From Bordetella parapertussis (GTDB taxonomy: Bacteria; Pseudomonadota; Gammaproteobacteria; Burkholderiales; Burkholderiaceae_B), in NCBI GenBank assembly GCA_945862495.1, contig CAMAYM010000095.1:1-9673 (forward strand): a DNA stretch of 9,673 bases, in the 5' to 3' direction. The position numbers and the translations under genes are program-made. Under the pieces are notes generated by a model, which saw only the letters and a list, made by a program, of their open reading frames with translations, was not told the origin of the DNA and made no database searches. The first letter of the stretch is position 1; the number at the start of each line of letters is the position of its first letter. Of this stretch, positions 1 through 5,482 are shown piece by piece.

Positions 1-436
1 GTACGAGATCCAAGCGGTGTAAAAGGAGCGAAGGTAACAGCTCCTCAAAACGGCCTTCGATGCACTCGATTTTGACTTGTAATTCGCCATGCAAAATAGG
101 CGAGAGCAGGCGATAGGAGACCGTTTTTGGAAGCACGTCGGACACGCCAATGGCCAACCTTAGGGTGCGTTCCAAGGATTCGTCGGCGAGGTTGTCGAGC
201 ATTTGTTCGCCTAAGCGAAAGATTTCGTCTGCATAGCGACGCGCCACGCGCCCGGCTTCGGTCAGCACAAGACGCCGACCTTCAAGTTGAAACAGGGTTC
301 GACCGAGATCGCTTTCGAGTTTCGAAATTTGTCCGCTGACGGTTTGAATACTGACGCCCAGTTTTTCTGCTGCGCTCGCAAGGTTACCCTCGGTAGCGAC
401 AGCCCAAAAATAACGCAGATGATGATAGTTAAGCAT
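1..436 (-). CDS. NhaR-like LysR-family transcriptional regulator (partial, 3' end outside window)
   Basis: This is the first 145 codons of a DNA-binding regulator, read leftwards from an ATG at 436-434 and cut by the window edge. The protein starts MLNYHHLRYFWAVATEG and continues with a LysR-type winged helix-turn-helix at about residues 3-62 (AAEKLGV, then QTVSGQISKLE as the recognition region), followed by GRRLVLTEAGR and RRYADEIFRL. From memory, E. coli NhaR, the activator of the Na+/H+ antiporter gene nhaA, shares the NYxHLxYFW start, QTxxGQI, a GRxL wing and the RYADxxFxL linker helix. I therefore place it in the NhaR subgroup rather than in generic LysR. Residues after about 90 begin the effector-binding domain, which is mostly missing. 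It diverges from the Alx/TerC-type transporter across 140 bp that contain a TTCGAAT dyad, the usual geometry for a LysR protein controlling itself and its neighbour. Family is confident; the inducer (Na+, pH or another cation) and the target are inference. Confidence 0.85.
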   Translation of the reverse strand, partial: MLNYHHLRYFWAVATEGNLASAAEKLGVSIQTVSGQISKLESDLGRTLFQLEGRRLVLTEAGRVARRYADEIFRLGEQMLDNLADESLERTLRLAIGVSDVLPKTVSYRLLSPILHGELQVKIECIEGRFEELLPSLLLHRLDLV

Positions 437-443
437 TTATTAG

Positions 444-498
444 TTCGAATAAATCATAATAAAAATCAGTTTATACGTCATTTTATTCGAATCGAATA
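444..498. promoter_or_regulatory. Dyad operator between the NhaR-like and Alx-like genes
   Basis: Two related elements lie in the AT-rich divergent region. TTCGAATAAA at 444-453 is repeated as its exact inverse, TTTATTCGAA, at 482-491, centre to centre 38 bp. The right copy is also part of a perfect 15-bp dyad with a one-base centre, TATTCGAATCGAATA, at 484-498. That dyad fits the LysR T-N11-A pattern twice (T484/A496 and T486/A498). Two sites about 3.5 helical turns apart in a divergent regulator/target spacer are typical of LysR recognition and activation sites. A TATAAA-like hexamer on the minus strand (470-475) lies between the arms and could be the -10 box of the regulator gene. The repeats are seen directly; binding by the regulator encoded at 1-436 is inference. 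Confidence 0.6.
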
Positions 499-529
499 GT
501 CTTTAGTCTCACTCCTATGTTGGCAATGA

Positions 530-552
530 ACGGTGGCACACCTTGTGTCCGT
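530..552 (+). promoter_or_regulatory. Possible hairpin in the leader of the Alx-like gene
   Basis: In the leader just upstream of the Alx-like start, ACGG (530-533) pairs with CCGT (549-552), and GCACA (536-540) pairs with TGTGT (544-548, including one G-U pair) around a CCT loop, leaving a two-base bulge. The E. coli alx leader is a structured pH- and Mn2+-responsive RNA. This hairpin sits in an equivalent place, but it does not show the conserved GGGGAGUAGC element of yybP-ykoY riboswitches. It may be a local hairpin without a switch function. Confidence 0.25.
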
Positions 553-576
553 CACTGCGCATATCGGAGAGAACAG

Positions 577-1539
577 ATGGAAACGATTGGAAGTTGGTGG
601 ATGTGGACGGGTTTTGCGATCTTCGTCGTGGTGGCCTGTGCTGTAGATTTGTTGGTGCTACAGCGTAAGGGTGACGACAAGGTTTCGATCGGTCAGGCAC
701 TGCGGTGGTCTGCACTGTGGGTTTTCTTGGCCTTGGTTTTTAACGCCTTGTTGTGGTGGTACATCGATGGTCAAGCGGGTAGAGAGTTAGCCAACCAGAA
801 AGGGTCGGAGTTTTTGACGGGATATTTGATTGAAAAATCGTTGGCAGTCGACAACATTTTTGTGTTTCTCATGTTGTTTACGTTTTTTGCCGTTCCACCC
901 CATTTGCAAAAACGTGTGTTGATTTTGGGCGTAATTGGCGCGATCGTGCTGCGGGCAGTGATGATATTGATTGGCGCGTGGCTGATCAAAGAGTTTCACT
1001 GGATCCTGTATGTATTCGGTTTGTTCCTGTTGATCACCGGCGTCAAGATGCTGGTGTTTGCAGAAGCGGAGGCAGATCTTGAAAAAAATCCCATCCTTAA
1101 GTGGATGCGCGGCCACATGAATATCTTGCCAAATTTTGAGGGTGAGAAATTTTGGGTTTACAAAAATGGTGTGCGTTTCTTTACACCATTGTTTGTAGTC
1201 GTAATCATGATTGGTATTACAGACATCATCTTTGCTGTCGATAGTATTCCGGCCATTTTTGCGATCACAGAAGACCCATTTATTGTGATGACATCAAATA
1301 TTTTTGCAATCTTGGGATTGCGTGCCATGTACTTTTTACTGGCGGATCTCAAGGACCGTTTCCATCTGTTGAGCTATGGCTTGGGCTTTATTCTCGTGTT
1401 TGTGGGAACCAAAATGCTGATCGTGGATTGGATCAAAATCCCTGTCGGGATATCGCTGGCGGTAGTAGGCGCTATCTTGCTGACATCCATCTTGGCAAGT
1501 TTGTTAGTTCCGAACAAAGCTAAAGTTGACACTAATTAA
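577..1539 (+). CDS. alx: Alx/TerC-family integral membrane transporter
   Basis: A 320-residue polytopic inner-membrane protein of the TerC family. It is collinear with my memory of E. coli Alx (321 aa), which is linked to alkaline-pH response and Mn2+ export. Hydrophobic helices run roughly at 10-27, 44-62, 91-105, 112-136, 142-160, 203-228, 236-255, 266-284 and 288-310. Signature segments are YLIEKSLAVDN (83-93), GVKML (155-159), TDIIFAVDSIPA (215-226) and FAILGLRAMYFLL (243-255). The ATG at 577 is chosen because GGAGAG at 566-571 precedes it at good spacing and the protein then begins as Alx does; the in-frame ATG at 517 lacks a ribosome binding site and would run through the leader hairpin. 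The oddity is position 213: E. coli Alx has Glu in VELSD, while here the codon GGT gives Gly (MIGITD). It ends in an 8-bp convergent overlap with the histidine kinase gene. Family is sure; the transported ion is inferred. Confidence 0.9.
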   Translation: METIGSWWMWTGFAIFVVVACAVDLLVLQRKGDDKVSIGQALRWSALWVFLALVFNALLWWYIDGQAGRELANQKGSEFLTGYLIEKSLAVDNIFVFLMLFTFFAVPPHLQKRVLILGVIGAIVLRAVMILIGAWLIKEFHWILYVFGLFLLITGVKMLVFAEAEADLEKNPILKWMRGHMNILPNFEGEKFWVYKNGVRFFTPLFVVVIMIGITDIIFAVDSIPAIFAITEDPFIVMTSNIFAILGLRAMYFLLADLKDRFHLLSYGLGFILVFVGTKMLIVDWIKIPVGISLAVVGAILLTSILASLLVPNKAKVDTN

Positions 1540-2902
1540 GCGGCAGTCGGATTAGAAATTTTGCACCACCCTCGGGCATGTCTTGGTAGGCGATCGATCC
1601 GTTATTTCGCGTAACGATTTGTTTACAAAGCCATAGCCCGAGTCCCATACCGTTTCGTTTTTCACTAGAGGATAGTTCGAAGATTTTTGCTTGATGATCT
1701 TTTGGAATGCCGGGACCATTGTCTGTAATCATTAATGTCACGAAGTCAGAGTGACGGGCAGTTTCGATCGTGATTTTTTTGTCGGTCCGCTCAACGCTCG
1801 AGAGCGCATGAATGGCATTGTTTAAAATATTTAAAATCACCTGCTGAATTTCTGGAGCATTGACACATGCGACCGTCTGAGAATCAAGGTGTAGCTTGAC
1901 GTTAATGTTACGCCGCGTCAGTTCAGGCGTTGTAATTTGCAAGACGGACTGAACGATGTCACCAAGGTTGATGCTAGTGGCATTTGTATTTCCATCATTA
2001 AAAATCGAGCGCAGTGATTGAATAATGCTGCCCGCACGTAAATTATCCGTAACGATTTTTTCAGCGAGATCTTTTAGCAAGGCTTCATCAACACGCCCTG
2101 TTGCGAGTTGAAGTTTCATAAATTCACTATTGATTTGTACCGCACCCAAGGGCTGGTTGAGCTCATGCGCAATAGAGGCGGAAAGGGCGCCAGTTGCGGC
2201 AGTTTTATTGGCCCACACGAGGCTATCGACGAGAAGTTTTTCTTTCTCGATCTCTGCAATTTTGAGAAGAAAAATTGGGAAGATCATGTAGCGGAAAATT
2301 GCTAAGAGAAAAATCGCGATAAAGATAATGGTGTTGAGAATATTGGTATCAAAGGCAATCGTAGCGATATCTAGAACAACCAAAAGGATGCGTGTACCCC
2401 ACAAAAATGCCGTTGCAAAAAACAAAATCCCGTAAAATTTGACTAAGTCGATGTGATTTTTTTTGTAAACCTTGTATGACAAAAAGCCACTTTCTAGCGT
2501 GATAAATACGATAGCCAAACTAACAAAAATAGTTTGATATCCTGAGCCCAACAGCACGCCAATTGCATAAAGGGCGATTGAATAGATCATAAATACAGAC
2601 AGATTGCGCAGAAAGGAGGGTTTGAGATTGGGCTGTTGACCGAGCAGGTTGATGAGGGAGTAGTTGAAGTATCGATAGGCGATAAAAGCGAGAGCGTTCG
2701 CCCCAACATAGGAAATCAGCGTAGGAATGTCGGCTCTAAAGATGGTGACAATAGCTGCCACGCCCAACAAAAAGGCTCCAATTGCGCAGTTTTCAATTGC
2801 CCGATTTTTTTGTTTCGGGAAATAGAATAAAAGGGTTGCGGAATAGGCGATCGACAATATTCCGTAGAACATGAAGATCGCCGGGATGAGGCTTAATTTC
2901 AT
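1532..2902 (-). CDS. Seven-helix membrane sensor histidine kinase, orphan within the window
   Basis: A 456-residue inner-membrane kinase. The N-terminal half has seven likely transmembrane segments (about 4-28, 36-56, 59-81, 101-119, 122-143, 155-178 and 186-212) with short loops, and no PAS, HAMP or periplasmic domain. Signals are therefore probably sensed in or at the membrane. A short coiled linker (215-238) leads to the dimerisation box SIAHELNQPL with the phosphoacceptor His246. The ATP-binding domain follows: N box QQVILNILNNAIHAL (353-367), G1 box DNGPGIP (394-400) and G2 box NGMGLGLWL (417-425). All catalytic elements are intact, and the HELNQPL form belongs to HisKA kinases of the NtrB/FixL-like type. 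The start lies 2 bp after the stop of the alpha/beta hydrolase and has no Shine-Dalgarno sequence, so it is probably made by translational coupling. No response regulator is visible in the window. I do not recognise a named family for the membrane domain; the stimulus is unknown. Confidence 0.9.
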   Translation of the reverse strand: MKLSLIPAIFMFYGILSIAYSATLLFYFPKQKNRAIENCAIGAFLLGVAAIVTIFRADIPTLISYVGANALAFIAYRYFNYSLINLLGQQPNLKPSFLRNLSVFMIYSIALYAIGVLLGSGYQTIFVSLAIVFITLESGFLSYKVYKKNHIDLVKFYGILFFATAFLWGTRILLVVLDIATIAFDTNILNTIIFIAIFLLAIFRYMIFPIFLLKIAEIEKEKLLVDSLVWANKTAATGALSASIAHELNQPLGAVQINSEFMKLQLATGRVDEALLKDLAEKIVTDNLRAGSIIQSLRSIFNDGNTNATSINLGDIVQSVLQITTPELTRRNINVKLHLDSQTVACVNAPEIQQVILNILNNAIHALSSVERTDKKITIETARHSDFVTLMITDNGPGIPKDHQAKIFELSSSEKRNGMGLGLWLCKQIVTRNNGSIAYQDMPEGGAKFLIRLPLN

Positions 2903-2904
2903 TG

Positions 2905-3660
2905 CTAGGTGATGTTGTTACGTTGGCGCGCTAGAAAAGCCCGTGCCTGCGCGACAGCTTCGGGCAAACGCTCTTTCGGTTCTTTCCAGGGATAAATGCT
3001 GACCTCTGCCTTGGGTGCAAGATCGACGACCTCTTTGGCGACAGCATAGGGGTGCGGGGCGGTATCATCAGGCATGACGAAAATAGGTGTCTGGCATTGA
3101 CGCACAAAATCTCTGGAAACGGTAAAGACAAAGTCTGGATTGGCGCGATACATTTTTTCTAAAAATGCATGAACGATGTCCATATTTAAATCGGGGCGGC
3201 GTGCGCAAAGTGCTGGGCCCCAGTCTTTAATGTTGTTTGCATAAAACTGGTCAGGCAACTCGGGACGAAAACCACTTGGTTGCGCCATGACGGCTGCGAT
3301 GACGCGCTCAGGTGCTCTTTTGAGCATGCTCCAGATAAAGGGGCCACCAATACAAAAACCCATGACTAAAAATTTGTCGATGCCCAAGTAATCCATCAAG
3401 CCAAGTTGATCGTCTGTGTACGCATCCCAGGGACGATCTACCTCGAGTGGACCAGAAGACTCCCCGCCATTTGCATTGCGGGCATCCATGGTGATGCAGC
3501 GATATTCATTTTTAAATTCTTCAACGGCATCAAAAGGCGAGCGCGATTTGAAAAAAGACATCGTGGCATTGAGACCGCCACCGGGCAAAATCAGCAGAGG
3601 AATGCCAGTGCCGGTATCTTGGTAATGGATCCGGACTGCACCTTTTTCGTACATGGGCAT
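2905..3660 (-). CDS. Alpha/beta hydrolase with Cys in the nucleophile position
   Basis: A 251-residue cytoplasmic alpha/beta-hydrolase-fold protein without a signal peptide. The oxyanion-hole region LPGGG is at 25-29. The nucleophile elbow is GFCIGG (101-106), so the candidate nucleophile is Cys103 where Ser is usual; dienelactone hydrolases also use Cys in a GxCxGG elbow. The acid is probably Asp198 or Asp199 in MPDDTAPHP. The family's usual late GH motif is absent: the corresponding stretch reads YPWKEPKERLPEAV (223-236), and the only nearby His is His203. The triad may therefore be rearranged or incomplete. It is the first gene of a two-gene unit with the membrane histidine kinase, 2 bp apart. 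Start: ATG 3660 is preceded by GAGAGAAG a few bases upstream; a second in-frame ATG lies at 3654. The reaction and substrate cannot be told. Hydrolase, ligand-binding receptor and thioesterase-like roles are all possible. Confidence 0.8.
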   Translation of the reverse strand: MPMYEKGAVRIHYQDTGTGIPLLILPGGGLNATMSFFKSRSPFDAVEEFKNEYRCITMDARNANGGESSGPLEVDRPWDAYTDDQLGLMDYLGIDKFLVMGFCIGGPFIWSMLKRAPERVIAAVMAQPSGFRPELPDQFYANNIKDWGPALCARRPDLNMDIVHAFLEKMYRANPDFVFTVSRDFVRQCQTPIFVMPDDTAPHPYAVAKEVVDLAPKAEVSIYPWKEPKERLPEAVAQARAFLARQRNNIT

Positions 3661-3793
3661 GTGGCTTCTCTCTGCTAGTCATAGGTTTAATAAATTCTTC
3701 GGAACGGAGTTTACAACTTTGAATGTATGGGCATGCATCAACTTGGTGTTTAATCGTTAGGTAAGTCACACACTCTTTATCGAGAAATCCCAA
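3661..3793. other. Divergent intergenic region, hydrolase / acetyltransferase
   Basis: This 133-bp spacer must hold the start signals for the hydrolase-kinase unit (leftward) and the small acetyltransferase (rightward). I see no convincing paired -35/-10 on either strand. Weak candidates are TTGTAA on the minus strand around 3712-3717 with the AT-rich TTTATTAAAC region downstream, and TTTACA on the plus strand at 3710-3715 with no good -10 behind it. There is a GCATGCAT palindromic run near 3730-3737, too short to interpret. Confidence 0.4.
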
Positions 3794-4093
3794 ATGCCTA
3801 GCAGTTCAGACAAGTATCAGATCGATGTCTCCGAAGGCGTCGTGTTGATCAAAAATCAAAATACGACAATCGGTTATTGCCGTTTTAATGAGTTCGGAGA
3901 AGTGGAATACATCTTCGTGAATCCTCTTTACAGACGAAAGGGGTTTGGAACGCTCTTGATCAATGAGGTTAAGCGGCTCAAGGGGCCTATTAACAAGGTT
4001 CATGATCCGATTTCACCGTTGGGGGCGCAGTTTTTCGAGGGCATTGGTTTGGCGGGGGCGCTTAGCGAAGAAAAAAAGGAATCTGCTAAATAA
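3794..4093 (+). CDS. Compact GNAT-family N-acetyltransferase
   Basis: A 99-residue protein with the core of the GNAT fold. The strand segment EVEYIFVNPLYRRKGFGTLLI (36-56) carries the acetyl-CoA pyrophosphate-binding signature R-x-x-G-x-G (Arg47, Gly50, Gly52) at the start of the following helix. SPLGAQFFEGIGL (74-86) resembles the FYExxGF segment of motif B. At 99 residues it is short for the family, which is usually 140-160, but both ends of the core are present, so I read it as a compact member rather than a fragment. The start ATG has only a weak purine run (GAGAAA) before it. It is transcribed towards pyrB, 68 bp away, but pyrB has its own likely promoter. The acceptor substrate is unknown; small-molecule or protein acetylation are both possible. 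Confidence 0.7.
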   Translation: MPSSSDKYQIDVSEGVVLIKNQNTTIGYCRFNEFGEVEYIFVNPLYRRKGFGTLLINEVKRLKGPINKVHDPISPLGAQFFEGIGLAGALSEEKKESAK

Positions 4094-4118
4094 ACACCGT
4101 AATCTTACGCAAAGTGCA

Positions 4119-4124
4119 TATAAT
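4119..4124 (+). promoter_or_regulatory. Likely -10 box of the pyrB promoter
   Basis: A perfect TATAAT lies 37 bp before the pyrB start, in the 68-bp gap after the acetyltransferase gene. No good -35 hexamer sits 16-18 bp upstream (ACCGTA or neighbours), so the promoter may be activator-dependent or rely on the TG at 4115-4116, which is one base off the extended -10 position. The run TATAATGCCG matches the start of the E. coli pyrBI promoter as I remember it. I find no leader peptide or attenuator hairpin in the short leader. Confidence 0.5.
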
Positions 4125-4152
4125 GCCGTCATTCAGGCCAATTTTTGTGTAT

Positions 4153-4159
4153 AGGTGAG
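4153..4159 (+). promoter_or_regulatory. Ribosome binding site that fixes the pyrB start
   Basis: AGGTGAG ends two bases before the ATG at 4162, leaving its core AGGTG at a usable distance. It is the only good Shine-Dalgarno sequence near the 5' end. No Met codon lies between residues 50 and 103 from which a classical short catalytic chain could start. The HTH-like extension is therefore very likely part of the translated protein. Confidence 0.65.
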
Positions 4160-4161
4160 TT

Positions 4162-5424
4162 ATGGCAATCGCAACACAGGCACTGCTGCGTGACGCAATG
4201 CGTCGTTTAAATATGACCCGTGATGTGTTCGCCGAGCGAATCGGCTGTCGACGCAGGACGCTCGACAGCTGGTTATTACCCGACGAGTCCAGCGAATATC
4301 GCGCGATGCCAGAGGTGGCACGTCGCTATGTTACGGAGATTTTGGCCAATTTACCTGATAGCACGCCGAGCGGCGCGACCGCTTCCGGTTTATCAGGCAA
4401 TCATTTACTTTCAGTGGATCAGTTGAGCCGAGAGTCGGTAGAAGAGTTGTTTTGGCTTGCCGATGTCATGCAGCCCATTGCACGTCGTCAAAAAGTGACG
4501 CGCGTACTTGAGGGTGCTGTACTTGCAAATCTGTTTTTCGAAGCTAGTACCCGCACTCGCATCAGTTTTGGTGCCGCTTTCTGCCGGCTTGGTGGATCGG
4601 TGTGTGACACAACGGGTTTTACCTTTTCCTCAATGGCCAAGGGTGAGTCGATTTATGACACCAGTCGCGTAGTGAGCGGCTATGTGGATGCGATGGTTAT
4701 TCGCCACCCAGAGAAAGGCGCAGTCGCAGAGTTTGCACAGGCGACCAACATTCCTGTTGTGAATGGCGGTGATGGTCCGGGCGAGCATCCGAGTCAGGCG
4801 TTGCTGGATCTCTATACGATCCAGCGTGAGTTTTCACGTCTTGGAAAACTAATCGATGGCGCGCACATCGCGATGGTGGGTGATCTGAAATATGGTCGCA
4901 CCGTGCACTCGCTGATTAAGTTGTTGTCCTTGTATCGCGGCTTGACGTTTACCTTGATCGCGCCCCAGTCTTTGGAAATGCCTTCTGAGATTGTTGATGT
5001 GGTGAGTCGGAACGGCCACGTGATCGAGTTCAGTGACTCGCCGGCAAATGGTTTGGCTAAAGCCGATATTTTGTATGCGACACGTATTCAAAAAGAACGT
5101 TTCGGCGAAGAAGCTATCGATGGCTATGGTGCTGAGTTTGAAATCAATCAAAAGTTGGTGAACCAAGCGTGCAAGAGTGATGTGGTGATCATGCACCCGT
5201 TGCCACGCGATGGTCGGCCCGGCTCTTATGATTTGAGTGTCGATTTAAACGCAGATCCTCGTTTAGCGATTTTCCGTCAAACGGACAACGGCATTCCAAT
5301 TCGCATGGCGATTTTTGCCAAATTGTTAGGTGTGGATCGGTTGGTGCAGCGCTCGATGCGGGATGTCACTTGGACAACACCCGCACATATCGGACCTGAC
5401 GATGCGTTGCCAGACTTCGAGTAA
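4162..5424 (+). CDS. pyrB: Aspartate carbamoyltransferase with N-terminal HTH-like extension
   Basis: Catalyses carbamoyl phosphate + L-aspartate to N-carbamoyl-L-aspartate, the committed step of pyrimidine synthesis, in the cytoplasm. Of 420 residues, about 80-400 form the transferase. All active-site motifs are present: FFEASTRTRISF (125-136, carbamoyl-phosphate loop with Ser129, Thr130, Arg131, Thr132), Lys160 in SMAKGE, IRHP (Arg181), GEHPSQ (His209, Gln212), DLKYGRTVHS (Arg246), TRIQKER (Arg308, Gln310) and HPLPRDGR (345-352). The GDLKYGRTVHSL and YATRIQKER segments are closest to the E. coli-type catalytic chain. The extra part is residues 1-78: MTRDVFAERIG then RRRTLDSWLLP (18-40) reads as an XRE/Cro-like helix-turn-helix, joined by a Ser/Thr/Gly-rich linker (66-80). 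There is also a tail of about 20 residues past the usual end. No pyrI regulatory gene lies downstream. Enzyme identity is sure; DNA binding by the extension is inference. Confidence 0.95.
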   Translation: MAIATQALLRDAMRRLNMTRDVFAERIGCRRRTLDSWLLPDESSEYRAMPEVARRYVTEILANLPDSTPSGATASGLSGNHLLSVDQLSRESVEELFWLADVMQPIARRQKVTRVLEGAVLANLFFEASTRTRISFGAAFCRLGGSVCDTTGFTFSSMAKGESIYDTSRVVSGYVDAMVIRHPEKGAVAEFAQATNIPVVNGGDGPGEHPSQALLDLYTIQREFSRLGKLIDGAHIAMVGDLKYGRTVHSLIKLLSLYRGLTFTLIAPQSLEMPSEIVDVVSRNGHVIEFSDSPANGLAKADILYATRIQKERFGEEAIDGYGAEFEINQKLVNQACKSDVVIMHPLPRDGRPGSYDLSVDLNADPRLAIFRQTDNGIPIRMAIFAKLLGVDRLVQRSMRDVTWTTPAHIGPDDALPDFE

Positions 5425-5454
5425 TACGATCAACCAATCTGAGTGATTGAAGAG

Positions 5455-5482
5455 CGTGCAGCGCTATTTTCAGATCTGCACG
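5455..5482. terminator. Inverted repeat at the pyrB / PhzF-family junction, possible weak terminator
   Basis: CGTGCAG (5455-5461) and CTGCACG (5476-5482) form a perfect 7-bp stem with a 14-base loop, followed on the plus strand by TTTCCTT. It lies 30 bp after the pyrB stop and overlaps the last codons of the converging PhzF-family gene. The loop is long and the T tract is interrupted, so termination would be weak. The repeat is seen directly; the role is a guess. Confidence 0.3.

Noticed and set aside
444..491. Inverted repeat as ends of a tiny insertion element
   Set aside because: The arms are only 10 bp, the spacer is 28 bp and there is no target duplication; an operator between divergent genes explains it better.
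500..576. yybP-ykoY manganese riboswitch upstream of the Alx-like gene
   Set aside because: The gene family made it likely, but the leader lacks the conserved GGGGAGUAGC-type loop and its partner element; only a small hairpin is visible.
517..576. Upstream in-frame ATG at 517 as start of the Alx-like gene
   Set aside because: No ribosome binding site precedes it, and the 20 extra residues do not resemble the family; the ATG at 577 has GGAGAG and gives the expected N terminus.
787..1116. 109-codon minus-strand open frame inside the Alx-like gene
   Set aside because: Antisense to conserved transmembrane segments, with His/Gln-rich low-meaning translation typical of a complementary frame.
4849..5196. 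115-codon minus-strand open frame inside pyrB
   Set aside because: It lies wholly antisense to a strongly conserved enzyme, has no ribosome binding site and resembles no protein family.
5425..5469. pyrI or pyrC after pyrB
   Set aside because: The next gene is convergent and belongs to the PhzF family; no regulatory-chain or dihydroorotase sequence is present in the window.
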